Positions 54,802 to 63,786 of a stretch of DNA of 64,000 nt are shown one piece after another. The stretch is from JAJRXK01 sp964593155 (GTDB taxonomy: Bacteria; Krumholzibacteriota; Krumholzibacteriia; JAJRXK01), in contig CAZQHE010000004.1 of NCBI GenBank assembly GCA_964593155.1, forward strand, positions 1 through 64,000. Direction: 5' to 3'. Made by a program: the position numbers and the translations under genes. The notes beneath the pieces are model-generated. The model worked only from the letters and a program-made list of their open reading frames with translations, had not been told where the DNA came from and searched no databases. How positions within the stretch are numbered: the first letter of the stretch is position 1; each line of letters starts with the position of its first letter.

Positions 54802-54830
54802 AAGTTACGTTACGGCACGGGCCTTGTAAA
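54802..54830 (-). promoter_or_regulatory. Candidate promoter of the PD40 gene
   Basis: On the minus strand TTTACA (54830-54825), 17 nt, TAACTT (54807-54802). The start would be near 54795, so the leader is about 87 nt and contains an 8-bp inverted repeat (54728-54735 with 54765-54772). Confidence 0.5.
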
Positions 54831-54856
54831 CCCATGGCCCCCCGGCCGGCGGTGGG

Positions 54857-56014
54857 TCAGGAACCGCCCGTGGCGTCGAGGTTCGCCCGCGCCTCGGGAT
54901 GGTCGGGCCGGATCTCGAGCGCGCGTCGCCAGGCGGTCCGTGCGGCCTCGCGTTCACCTGCCTCGGACAGCAGGACTCCGTGCAGGGAATGCAGGTCCGC
55001 GTCGCGCGGATCGAGGGCGAGCCCCCGCTCGACGGCCTGCCGGGCCTGCGGGCGGCGGTCGAGGTCGCGCAGGGCGAGGGCGAGCATCCCCCAGCCGGCA
55101 CCGGTGGCGGGCTCGCGGCGGTCCCGCAACGCGGCGACGGCGTCGGGACCCTGCGATCGCAGCGTGGCCAGGTACAGGTTCTGCAGCGCGACCGGGGAGA
55201 GCTCGTCGATCACGGGGTCCAGACGGCTCCGCGCCTGCTCGGACCGGCCGGCCTGCAGGTGCAGCGCGGCCGCGGCCTCGCGGCAATCGATCGCCGCCGG
55301 GTCGCGGTCGGCACAGGCGTCGTAGGACTCGGCCGCGGCGTCGGGATCACGGCTACGGAGGAGTTCGGCGATCCGCCGCGCGCTGATCGCATCGGGATCC
55401 AGCCGCTCGACCTCGCGCCAGACCTCGAGCGCGAGCCCGGCCCTCTGCGCCCCGGCGGCGGCCTCTCCGAGCACCCGCAACACCCGCGGGTCCTCCGGCG
55501 CCACGGCGCGGGCCGCCCGCAGGGGATCGAGCGCGGCCGCGAAGCGTTGCAGACGGACCAGCTCGCGGCCCAGGCCGAGGTGGGCGTCGACCCGCGTGGG
55601 ATCGAGTTCGGCCGCCTGCCGGAACTCGCTCAGCGCCCGCCCGGTGATGCCGAGCCGTACCAGGGACACGGCCAGGTTCAGGTGGGGTTCGGCGAGCGCC
55701 GGATCCAGCCGGATGGCCCGCGTGTAGCGCTCGACGGCGCGTCGATGCTCTCCGCGCGCGGCGAGCACCGTCCCCCACAGGTTCTGCCATCGCGGATCGT
55801 CGCGGACCTCTTCCGCGACGTCGTCGAGCGCCGCCTCGGCCTCGACCGCGCGCCCCTCCTCCACCAATGCAGTCAGCCGGGCGAGCTCCGCCTCGAGCCA
55901 CCGGGAACGGTCCAGTCGTTCCTCCAGATCCGTCGCACCGGCCGCGGCCGAGGCCAACAGGAGGGGAATCAGGAACCAGGCCGAATTGACCCTCGACCCA
56001 CTTCGTCGATACAC
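54857..56014 (-). CDS. Tetratricopeptide-repeat protein, exported
   Basis: A 385-residue protein with a signal peptide (SAWFLIPLLLASAAAGA) and about nine TPR-type repeats (GTVLAARGEHRRAVERYTRAI, LNLAVSLVRLGITGRALSEF, LGRELVRLQRFAAALDPL). No catalytic domain is seen. GTG at 56014 is chosen because GGGGAG is 6 nt upstream; the ATG at 56020 would directly abut the site. It probably scaffolds periplasmic proteins. It is divergent from the secreted propeller gene across 72 nt and may work with the PD40 gene downstream. Confidence 0.8.
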   Translation of the reverse strand: MYRRSGSRVNSAWFLIPLLLASAAAGATDLEERLDRSRWLEAELARLTALVEEGRAVEAEAALDDVAEEVRDDPRWQNLWGTVLAARGEHRRAVERYTRAIRLDPALAEPHLNLAVSLVRLGITGRALSEFRQAAELDPTRVDAHLGLGRELVRLQRFAAALDPLRAARAVAPEDPRVLRVLGEAAAGAQRAGLALEVWREVERLDPDAISARRIAELLRSRDPDAAAESYDACADRDPAAIDCREAAAALHLQAGRSEQARSRLDPVIDELSPVALQNLYLATLRSQGPDAVAALRDRREPATGAGWGMLALALRDLDRRPQARQAVERGLALDPRDADLHSLHGVLLSEAGEREAARTAWRRALEIRPDHPEARANLDATGGS

Positions 56015-56086
56015 TTGCATCTCCCCGTGCGCGCCCCGGCGAAGAGATTTGCCACCGAACCTCGGCTCCAGAGACGGACATCCGGC

Positions 56087-57976
56087 ATGATGCATCTCCT
56101 CGACCGCCCCGGCCACCCGACGAATCCGACCGTCACGCCCCGGCGCCCGTCGTGGGAACGGCCGGTCCTGTCGACCCTGGCGCTCGTCGTGCTCCTGCTC
56201 CCGGGCGCGGCCCACGCCCAGCGTGTTCTCTTCGACTTCGAGGGGCCCTATCTCCTCGATCCCGGACGCACCATCAAGGACCACGCCCTGGTCCACGACG
56301 ACAGTACCCAGACCTGGCACGTGTTCTACATCCGCGGCGAGGTCGGCGCCCCGGGCACGAGCAGCGAAACACAGCTCGGCCACGCCACGAGTGCGAACCT
56401 GCGCCGTTGGTCGGTGCTCCCACCGGTGATCGAATCCCAGGACGGAAGCTTCGACGCGCGCAACACCTGGGCACCCGAGGTGGTCCGCAACGAGAACGAC
56501 GACGGCTGGACCATGTACTACACCGGCCGCGACGGCCAGTTCCTGCAACGGACCGGCCGCGCCGACACCGCCGATCTGTTCGACTGGGAGAAGCTGCCGG
56601 CGAATCCCATCCTCGAACCCGATTCCACGGTCTACCTGTGGTCGCCCGACCTGGCGGTGCCCGAGCTGAGTTCGTTCCGCGACCCCTTCTTCCTGGAGAC
56701 GGACGGGGCCTTCCACCTGCTCCACACCGCCCTCGTTCCCGACAGCACGTTGAACGCGGGCCGCCGCGGGGTCGTGCACCACTTCGAGAGCACCGACCGG
56801 CAGAACTGGGTGGACGTAGGCCCCCTGGCCGTGAGCAACAGCCCCCAGGGGGCGTGGCGCGACATCGAATCGATCCAGCTGATCGAACATCAGGGCACGT
56901 GGACGATGTTCTTCACCCTGTTCAACGTCCAGGGCGTCCAGTACATCCAGAGCGAACAGTTCGACGTGGGCTGGGACTTCTCGACCGCGCAGGAGCTGGA
57001 CTTCGGGATCGCCGCGGAGTTCCACCCGCTCGAGCCGGGCAGTTGGATCTACACCCGCCACCTGCCCGCGGTGCACCTGCCTCCGCACCCGCAGGGGGGT
57101 GAGATCTTCTACACACTGCGGGCCGACACCCTGCGCTTCGATCCCGATACGGGAGAACCCGTCGTCGTGCCGACCGATCCGCTCGGGCCGGACTGGATCG
57201 AAGAGACCGGCACGGCCTTCCTGGCGGCTCCGACCTTCGGCGACAACCAGCGCGAGCGCGGTGAGCCCGGGATCGGCGCCTACGGCCACGGGTACCTGAG
57301 CAGCCGCGAGTTCTACAACGGCCCCCTCGGCGTCGCGGGTTCGCTGGGCGCCCAGCTCGGCAACGAGCCGGTGGGCACGATGACCTCGCGCTGGTTCACC
57401 ATCGAGCCCACCGACTCGCTGATCACCTTCCGGATCGCGGGAACCGAGGACCCGGGCTGTCGGGTGGAACTCGTGCAGCGTGTCGCGGCCGATCCGGATT
57501 CGCTGGTGATCGTCCGGAGCACCACGCCGGGCGGGACGCGCACCATGACCTCGGACGCGTGGGACGTGCGCGACCTGCGTGGAGCCGAGGTGCGTGTCGA
57601 GGTGATCGACGAGTCGCCCGACGGCTACATCGCCCTCGACCACTTCCGGACACTGGTCGACCCGGTCATCCCCACGGCGGCACCGCCCCGGCGATCGTCG
57701 GGCCGGATCGAACGCGTGGCGCCGAACCCCTTCAATCCGCGGACGTCGATCGAGTTCACGCTCGACCGCCGACAAGCGGTGCAATTGCTCGTGCACGACC
57801 TGCGCGGACGCCGTGTGCGGACCTTCGACCGCGGACGGCTCGACGCCGGCACCCACCGCGTGGTCTGGGACGGCACCGACGACACCGGGCACGAGGTGGC
57901 CAGCGGCGTGTACCTGGTGCGTCTCGTCGGCGACGACGGGCCCGGTCCAGGACGCAAGCTCACGCTCGTCCGCTAG
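56087..57976 (+). CDS. Secreted five-bladed propeller protein with FlgD-like C-terminal tail
   Basis: A 629-residue exported protein. The signal segment is LSTLALVVLLLPGAAHA. The N-terminal 330 residues look like a GH43/GH32-type propeller: HDDSTQTWHVFYIRG, APEVVRNENDDGWTMYYTG and the RDP turn in SSFRDPFFLETDGAFHLL. A beta-rich domain follows. The last 80 residues carry VAPNPFNPRTSIEFTL and end GVYLVRLVGDDG..., the FlgD-Ig-type secretion/sorting domain of FCB bacteria. It may bind or cleave a polysaccharide. The catalytic acidic triad is not all evident. The ATG at 56087 is the first of two in frame. Role uncertain. Confidence 0.78.
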   Translation: MMHLLDRPGHPTNPTVTPRRPSWERPVLSTLALVVLLLPGAAHAQRVLFDFEGPYLLDPGRTIKDHALVHDDSTQTWHVFYIRGEVGAPGTSSETQLGHATSANLRRWSVLPPVIESQDGSFDARNTWAPEVVRNENDDGWTMYYTGRDGQFLQRTGRADTADLFDWEKLPANPILEPDSTVYLWSPDLAVPELSSFRDPFFLETDGAFHLLHTALVPDSTLNAGRRGVVHHFESTDRQNWVDVGPLAVSNSPQGAWRDIESIQLIEHQGTWTMFFTLFNVQGVQYIQSEQFDVGWDFSTAQELDFGIAAEFHPLEPGSWIYTRHLPAVHLPPHPQGGEIFYTLRADTLRFDPDTGEPVVVPTDPLGPDWIEETGTAFLAAPTFGDNQRERGEPGIGAYGHGYLSSREFYNGPLGVAGSLGAQLGNEPVGTMTSRWFTIEPTDSLITFRIAGTEDPGCRVELVQRVAADPDSLVIVRSTTPGGTRTMTSDAWDVRDLRGAEVRVEVIDESPDGYIALDHFRTLVDPVIPTAAPPRRSSGRIERVAPNPFNPRTSIEFTLDRRQAVQLLVHDLRGRRVRTFDRGRLDAGTHRVVWDGTDDTGHEVASGVYLVRLVGDDGPGPGRKLTLVR

Positions 57977-57985
57977 GCTGCGCGG

Positions 57986-58534
57986 TCACATCCCGAGGTA
58001 CCGGCCCCAGGTCTCGGCCCAGCCGTCGTTGCGCGCGGTGCGGTGGACCAGGGGCAGGAACCACCGCGGCTTCGTGGGCTTCGAGCGCAGCTTCATGCCG
58101 GCTTCCTCGGGCGTTCGGTCGCCCTTCTTCAGGTTGCAGGCCAGGCACGCGGTCACGCAGTTGTCCCAGCTGGTCGGTCCGCCTCGGGGGTGGTCGCGCG
58201 TGCGGCGACTCCGCGGCACCACGTGGTCGATCGTCAGGCGATCGGCGCCGCCACAGTACTGGCAGCGGTGGTGGTCCCGGGCCATCACGTTGCGCTTGTT
58301 GAACCGGACCTGCAGGGTCCGGTAAACGCGGTGCGCCACCGCGATGAACAGGCGAATGATCCGCGGGCAGTTCAGGCTCGCCCGCTCACTGCGCAGGACG
58401 ATCGCCGGGTCCTCTTCCACCGCCACGGCCTTGCCCGTGGCGATCAGACGAAGCGCCCGCCGCATCGGCACGACGTTCACGGCCTGGTAGCCGGCGTCGA
58501 GAACGAGGACGGGTCGGAGCAGCGTTGGGCCCAT
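57986..58534 (-). CDS. HNH endonuclease domain protein
   Basis: A 182-residue protein. The N-terminal part VLVLDAGYQAVNVVPMRRAL is the prefix common in a small chromosomal HNH family. The nuclease motif is CQYCGGADRLTIDHVVPRS, then GPTSWDNCVTACLACNLKKGD, with two CxxC pairs for zinc and the catalytic His in DHV. It lacks mobile-element neighbours. Such genes are chromosomal and of unknown role. ATG at 58534 is chosen for its match to the family; a GTG at 58579 with GGGAG close by is an alternative. It follows the HAD gene. Confidence 0.82.
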   Translation of the reverse strand: MGPTLLRPVLVLDAGYQAVNVVPMRRALRLIATGKAVAVEEDPAIVLRSERASLNCPRIIRLFIAVAHRVYRTLQVRFNKRNVMARDHHRCQYCGGADRLTIDHVVPRSRRTRDHPRGGPTSWDNCVTACLACNLKKGDRTPEEAGMKLRSKPTKPRWFLPLVHRTARNDGWAETWGRYLGM

Positions 58535-58592
58535 GGTGATTCCATGACGCGCCCGACGAGCAGACGTCGGTGAGTTCACGTCTCCCGTGCGC

Positions 58593-60158
58593 CTACCACT
58601 CGTGGGGCATGCGTTCCTCCGGGGCGATGAAGTAGAAGTTGCCGGGGTAGTTCAGGAAATTTGCCACACGCGACGTGTAGATACACGCGAATTCCTTCAC
58701 CTGCCGCCCGAAGCGGCTGACCTTGTTGCCCTCGCGGAACAGCCAGCCCCACTGGGGATTGTAGGAGTCGCGGATCCTCGATTCCAGGATCCGGGCCCGC
58801 GAACTCGTCTGCGTCACCAGGAAGTCCAGGCCGTCGAGCGTGCTCTGGAGCTCGGCCATGCGCACCGAGCGCTCGTCGTCGCTCCGGGCCAGGAAGTCCC
58901 GGACCTCGCGCGCCGTGTAGCCGCGCGCCCACTCGGGGACCTCCTGCGTGACGGGCGCCCCCACGTCGAGTTCCTCGAGCGCCCCCATCAGCAGCATGAG
59001 CTGGTCGCGGTCACGGGCCAGGTCCTGGGTACGCGCGATCAGATCGCGGACCTCGCTTGCCAGGTGCGAGCGCCGTTCCTGGATCCGGATCTCGTGCTCG
59101 AGTTCGAACACGATCATGGCCGTCCTCCATCCCACCGTCTTCTTGCTGCGCAGAATGTCGCCGTAGGTGTGGTCGCCGAAATAGAGGACCTGATCCCCGT
59201 TCGCGCCCAGGAAATTCTCGATGAAGCTCGCGTTGCCGCCCAGGAACACGAAGTCGTCCTCGTGCGCACAGTCCGGTGTGGGCACCGGCTCCGGCTCGCG
59301 CCCGTCCATGAAGAACCCCGGCTTGGCCGACGAGCAGATCACCAGGTCGAAGAGGTCCTTCCAGTCTTCGTGCGCGTTGCCGAGCAGGTGGCGCATGACC
59401 GCTTCGGTGTACTCGTACTCGCTGTTGGTCAACAGGAAGAGCTTCTTGCCCAGGGCGCGGAAGCGCAGCAGGGTGGGCCGGAGGTTCGGGTCCTCGATGA
59501 AGTATCGCGGCAGGTCGTCCATGATGACGCTCTTGAGCGAGCCGTCGCGGTGCACGGTGTCGACCGAGTCGCGCACGTCGTCGAAGATCTGCGCCATGCG
59601 CACCTTCTTCATGGCTCCCGAGCGGTCGGTCTCCTTGAGATCGACCACGGCGGCGAAGAGCGAGCCCTCGGGCATGCTGAACAGCGTGTCGAAGCTCTGG
59701 TAGCGCTCGCTGCGCAGGTTCACGCGCAGGTTGCGGTAGGCGCGCAGTCGCTGCTCGCGCTCGAGCCTCCGCGTGCCGTGGTAGACCACCGCCACGTATC
59801 CGTGGGCGTCGATCTTCAGGAGATTGCCCAGCTTCTTGTCGACGACCAGGCCGCGGATGATGAAGTCGGGCTGGTAGCGCAGCTCGCGCAGTGCCTCGGG
59901 GTAGCCCTTGTCGCGGATCAGGGTCTCCACGGCCATGTCGAAGGTCAGCTGCTCGAAGGTGGCGCGGTCGTACAGGGCCAGGGTGTGGTCCATGTCGAAG
60001 CCGATCGCCTCGATCCGCTCCATCCGCAGGTTGCGGTTCGTGAAGATCCGCTGCGTCCGCGGGATGTTGCGCTCACCGGGCAGGAAGTGATCGGCGAGGG
60101 AGCGTCCGCCGCTGGCGGTTTCGAGCGATCCGTGCTGTGATTCGTTGCGATCGGGCAT
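58593..60158 (-). CDS. HAD-IG family 5'-nucleotidase
   Basis: A 521-residue HAD phosphatase of the large cN-II-like 5'-nucleotidase family. The nucleophile motif is GFDMDHTLALY, motif II is LTNSEY and the later GDHTYGDI carries the metal aspartates. A helical lid occupies the middle and a coiled region lies at about 340-420. Eukaryotic relatives remove phosphate from IMP and GMP; substrates of bacterial ones are less sure. ATG at 60158 follows GGAG by 6 nt. HNH follows 13-60 nt downstream depending on the start chosen there. Confidence 0.88.
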   Translation of the reverse strand: MPDRNESQHGSLETASGGRSLADHFLPGERNIPRTQRIFTNRNLRMERIEAIGFDMDHTLALYDRATFEQLTFDMAVETLIRDKGYPEALRELRYQPDFIIRGLVVDKKLGNLLKIDAHGYVAVVYHGTRRLEREQRLRAYRNLRVNLRSERYQSFDTLFSMPEGSLFAAVVDLKETDRSGAMKKVRMAQIFDDVRDSVDTVHRDGSLKSVIMDDLPRYFIEDPNLRPTLLRFRALGKKLFLLTNSEYEYTEAVMRHLLGNAHEDWKDLFDLVICSSAKPGFFMDGREPEPVPTPDCAHEDDFVFLGGNASFIENFLGANGDQVLYFGDHTYGDILRSKKTVGWRTAMIVFELEHEIRIQERRSHLASEVRDLIARTQDLARDRDQLMLLMGALEELDVGAPVTQEVPEWARGYTAREVRDFLARSDDERSVRMAELQSTLDGLDFLVTQTSSRARILESRIRDSYNPQWGWLFREGNKVSRFGRQVKEFACIYTSRVANFLNYPGNFYFIAPEERMPHEW

Positions 60159-60295
60159 CTGGACTCCGGCTGATGGGTCGTGTGCGCTGCCGTGGCCCTC
60201 GGGGACCGCCCGGCACCGGGCTTGCGATGCCGCTCAACTTACAACGGGCCGGCGCGTCGGCCCACGATCGATCCACGGAGACCGCGGGAGACCCG

Positions 60296-61441
60296 TTGAG
60301 CACGCACGAGGAATCGACCCACGTCATGGTGGTGGTGGGAACCCGGCCCGAGGCGATCAAGCTGGCGCCGCTGGTGCTCGCGCTCCGCGCCGACGGCATC
60401 GGGGCCCGGGTGACGCTGCTGAGCACGGGTCAGCACCGGGAGATGCTGCGACCGGTCTTCGATCTCTTCGGCCTCGAACCCGACGTCGACCTCGACCTGC
60501 AGCGCCCCGACCAGACCCTCGACGACGTGGTCTCGGGGGTGGTCGCGCGGGCCGGAGCGGCGGTGGCCGAGCACCGCCCCGACGTCCTCGTGGTGCAGGG
60601 CGACACGTCGACCGCCTTCGCGGCGGGCCTGGCCGCCTTCCACCACCGCGTCCCCGTGGCCCACGTCGAGGCCGGCCTGCGCACCGACGATCCCACGAAT
60701 CCCTTTCCCGAGGAGATGAACCGGCGTCTGGTGTCGCGTCTCGCGACGCTTCACTACCCGCCCACCGAGCGCGCGGCGCGGGCGCTGCGCGCCGAGGGCG
60801 TGGCCGACGACCGGATCCACGTCACCGGGAACACCGTCATCGACGCCCTCTTCTGGATGCGCGACCAGCGCCACGACCGCATCGCCACCGACACCGCGGC
60901 CCTGCTCGAACCCCTGGGCATCGGCGACGAGTCGCTGGTGGTGGTGACCGGCCACCGACGCGAGTCCTTCGGCGAACCCCTCCGCCGCGTGTGCCGCGCC
61001 CTGCGCCGTATCGCCGACGAGAACGAGGACCTGCGCCTGGTGTATCCCGTGCACCTGAATCCCAACGTCCAGGGCGCGGTGCACGAGACCCTGGGCGACC
61101 ACCCGCGGATCCACCTCGTCGCGCCGGTGGGCTACACGACGATGGTCGGACTGCTCGAGCGCGCCGCGGTCGTGATCAGCGATTCGGGCGGGATCCAGGA
61201 GGAGGCGCCGAGCTTCGGCGCCCCGGTTCTGGTGACCCGCGAGACGACCGAACGCCCCGAGGGCGTGGAGGCCGGCGTGGCGCATCTGGTCGGCACCGAC
61301 GACGAACGGATCGTCGAGCGCTTCCGCGCGCTGCGCGCGCAGGGGGGCGACGCGCGGCCCGATCGGGAATCGAATCCCTACGGCGACGGGCGTGCCTGTG
61401 AGCGGATCGTCCGTACCCTCCTCGGAGAGAACTCTGCATGA
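60296..61441 (+). CDS. wecB: UDP-N-acetylglucosamine 2-epimerase
   Basis: A 381-residue epimerase making UDP-ManNAc for surface glycans. GTRPEAIKLAPLVLAL opens the enzyme, QGDTSTAFAAGLAAF, VEAGLRTDDPTNPFPEEMNRR and the C-terminal SDSGGIQEEAPSFGAPVLV complete the family. The TTG at 60296 is chosen because GGGAG is 5 nt upstream and the length then matches WecB; the first ATG lies 30 nt further in. It overlaps the SDR gene by 4 nt, so the two are co-translated. The absence of wecC here leaves the product open. Confidence 0.94.
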   Translation: MSTHEESTHVMVVVGTRPEAIKLAPLVLALRADGIGARVTLLSTGQHREMLRPVFDLFGLEPDVDLDLQRPDQTLDDVVSGVVARAGAAVAEHRPDVLVVQGDTSTAFAAGLAAFHHRVPVAHVEAGLRTDDPTNPFPEEMNRRLVSRLATLHYPPTERAARALRAEGVADDRIHVTGNTVIDALFWMRDQRHDRIATDTAALLEPLGIGDESLVVVTGHRRESFGEPLRRVCRALRRIADENEDLRLVYPVHLNPNVQGAVHETLGDHPRIHLVAPVGYTTMVGLLERAAVVISDSGGIQEEAPSFGAPVLVTRETTERPEGVEAGVAHLVGTDDERIVERFRALRAQGGDARPDRESNPYGDGRACERIVRTLLGENSA

Positions 61442-62304
61442 CCACGCACGACCCGGATCGCAATGCACCGCGGACCGTCCTCGTGACGGGGGCGACCAAC
61501 GGCATCGGCCGGGCCGCCGCCCTGGAACTCGGCCGCCGGGGGGCCCACGTCGTCGCGGTCGGCCGCGACCCCGATCGGACCCGCGCGGTCGTCGAGACCA
61601 TCGAGGCAGAGCAGGGATCGGCCGAGGCCCGCGTCGCCGACCTGTCGTCGCAGGCCGAGGTCCGCGCCCTCGCCGAGGGCGTGCGCGCCGACCACGATCG
61701 TCTCGACGTGCTGCTGAACAACGCCGGGGCGATCTTCCGCGAGCGCGACGTCACCGTCGACGGCATCGAGCGGACCTTCGCGCTCAACCACCTCGCCTAC
61801 TTCCTGCTGACGAACCTGCTGCTCGATCGTCTCACCGCGAGCGCACCGGCACGGGTGGTCAACGTGGCCTCGCGCGCCCAGGAGCGCGGCCGGCTCGACT
61901 TCGACGACCTGCAGAACGAGCGCGCCTGGTCGATGATGCGCGCCTACGGCGACTCGAAACTCGCCAACGTGATGTTCACCACCGCCCTGGCCCGTCGGAT
62001 CGACGGCACCGGCGTGACCACGTACTCCATGCACCCTGGATTCGTGGGCACCGGTTTCGCGGCCAACAACGGCGGCTGGTTGCGGCTGGGCATGAAGCTC
62101 GTCCGGCCGTTCATCCGGTCCGCGGAGCGCGGGGCCGACACGGCGGTGTGGCTGTGCGAGGCCCCGGGCATCGAGACGCACAGCGGCGGCTACTTCGTCG
62201 ACCGCCGCCGCGTCGATCCCGTGGCCCGCGCCCGCGACACCGACACCCAGGAGCGCCTGTGGGAGGTCAGTGCCCGGATGACGGGCCTCGCCCCGGTGTC
62301 GTGA
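61438..62304 (+). CDS. SDR family oxidoreductase (retinol dehydrogenase-like)
   Basis: A 288-residue short-chain dehydrogenase. TGATNGIG at residues 16-23 binds the dinucleotide, LLNNAGAIFR marks the core and the catalytic pair sits in YGDSKLAN. The loop ARDPDRT after strand 2 (Arg) favours NADPH. It resembles WW-domain oxidoreductase and retinol dehydrogenase types more than sugar epimerases; the substrate is unknown. The ATG overlaps the wecB stop (ATGA). Its end lies 7 nt from the convergent GT2 gene. Confidence 0.87.
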   Translation: MTTHDPDRNAPRTVLVTGATNGIGRAAALELGRRGAHVVAVGRDPDRTRAVVETIEAEQGSAEARVADLSSQAEVRALAEGVRADHDRLDVLLNNAGAIFRERDVTVDGIERTFALNHLAYFLLTNLLLDRLTASAPARVVNVASRAQERGRLDFDDLQNERAWSMMRAYGDSKLANVMFTTALARRIDGTGVTTYSMHPGFVGTGFAANNGGWLRLGMKLVRPFIRSAERGADTAVWLCEAPGIETHSGGYFVDRRRVDPVARARDTDTQERLWEVSARMTGLAPVS

Positions 62305-62311
62305 ACTCCGC

Positions 62312-63703
62312 TCAGGCGTGGCTGGCCGCGGGCACGCCCTCGATCCGCTCGAGCAGACGATCGACCCGGGGTTCCTCGGGCACCGTGTTCGACAACTTCT
62401 GCAACCACGACCGCGCGTTGTCGTCGAAGCCCAGTCCGATCAGGACCTCGGCCCCGCCGATCCACGCGTCGACCTCGTCCTCGTTGATCGACAGTGCCTT
62501 CAGGTAGACCTGCAGGGCGTCGCGCACGCGGCCCTCGGACTCGGCCACGCGGGCGAGGCCGCACAGGGCTCCCGTGTAGTCGGGATCGTTCACGAGCGCC
62601 GTCCGGAAGTGGTCGCGCGCCTCGACGATCTCGCCCGTGGCCAACGAGGCCGCGCCCAGATAGCGGTGCGGATAGACCTCGAAGTAGGCGTTGCTGATCG
62701 GCGCCGGCTCCAGGCTGGCGTCGCGTTCGAGCATGAGGTGCATGCGGGCCGCTCCGGCCGAGCGCAGTTCCTCGGCGGCCTCGCCCGCCTCGACCTCGGC
62801 CGCGGCCAGCAAGGCGCGGCCCTGCGTGAAGCGCAGCAGCGACCCCTCGCCGAAGCGGTCCAGACCCTCGGCGCAGGTGTCCAGGGCGTCGAGCGGGCGC
62901 CCGTCGGCGAGTTCGGCCGCGGCCATGCGCGCGTACAGATCGGGCCCGTAGCCCAGGTGCGCCCGCCGGCGCTCGTCGAAGTTGCGCACCTGGGTGATCG
63001 CGGCCTGCAGCTCCGACATCATCTGCCCGAATCCCTTCACCGGGAGCACCTTCTCACCGAGGTGCACGGCCAGTTCACAGGCCAGGCGGTAGCGGAAATA
63101 GGGCTCGTCGGGGTACTGGTCGATCGCCCGGTGCAGCAGTCGCTGGTTGCGCGCCCGCGTGCTCTTGTCGTCGTCGTCGGGACTGCCGTAGTGGACGATC
63201 GACAGCGGACTCGGGAGGAACTCCCCCCCGGTGCGCTGGGCGACCTGTACGATCGACGGCGCGACCTGCTCGTGGATCGGATAGCGGAAGCGGATGTCGG
63301 GATGGTTGCGGAACAGGCGCACCTTGTCGTGCACGGTCGACGCCCGCCCGGAACTCTCGTCACGCACGCGGGCGTAGTAGGCCACGGCCTCCTCGTCGGA
63401 CAGCAGACGGCCGATCTCGACGGGGCGGATCGTCTCGAGCACCTCGTCGGCGTCGAGGATCAGGATCCAGTCACCGTAGGCCGCCGACAGACCTGCGTTG
63501 CGCGCGGCCGAGAAGTCGTCGTGCCAGTGGTGATCGATCACGCGGGCGCCGTAGCCCTCCACGATCAGCCGCGTGTTGTCGGTGGAGCCGGTGTCGACGA
63601 CGACGACCTCGTCGACGACGGCCAGCGCACTCTTGATCGCCCGCCCGACGGTGTCCTCGGCGTCCTTGACGATCATGCACAGCGAGAGCGAGTTCTTCTG
63701 CAT
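62312..63703 (-). CDS. Glycosyltransferase family 2 with C-terminal TPR repeats
   Basis: A 463-residue cytoplasmic protein. The GT-A domain at the N-terminus has LCMIVKDAEDTVGRAI, VVVDTGSTDNT and the DXD-like ILDADEVL near 90. From about 200, TPR-like helices (LACELAVHLGEK, LYARMAAAELADGRPLDAL) form a second half that occurs in SPO2-type tetratricopeptide glycosyltransferases. Role: sugar transfer to a surface component, acceptor unknown. ATG at 63703 is behind an AGGAC site. Second GT-TPR combination in the window after the PMT-like one. Confidence 0.85.
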   Translation of the reverse strand: MQKNSLSLCMIVKDAEDTVGRAIKSALAVVDEVVVVDTGSTDNTRLIVEGYGARVIDHHWHDDFSAARNAGLSAAYGDWILILDADEVLETIRPVEIGRLLSDEEAVAYYARVRDESSGRASTVHDKVRLFRNHPDIRFRYPIHEQVAPSIVQVAQRTGGEFLPSPLSIVHYGSPDDDDKSTRARNQRLLHRAIDQYPDEPYFRYRLACELAVHLGEKVLPVKGFGQMMSELQAAITQVRNFDERRRAHLGYGPDLYARMAAAELADGRPLDALDTCAEGLDRFGEGSLLRFTQGRALLAAAEVEAGEAAEELRSAGAARMHLMLERDASLEPAPISNAYFEVYPHRYLGAASLATGEIVEARDHFRTALVNDPDYTGALCGLARVAESEGRVRDALQVYLKALSINEDEVDAWIGGAEVLIGLGFDDNARSWLQKLSNTVPEEPRVDRLLERIEGVPAASHA

Positions 63704-63786
63704 GTCCTGGTCCCGTCCCTGGTCGACCGCGCGCGGTCTCGAGTCGCTCGACGACGCCTCGTGACGCCGCCCGGACGGACTCCGGA

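Noticed and set aside
57986..58534. HNH protein as part of a mobile intron or phage
   Set aside because: It is chromosomal in style, with no intron, integrase, repeat or phage gene nearby, and resembles a common stand-alone HNH family.
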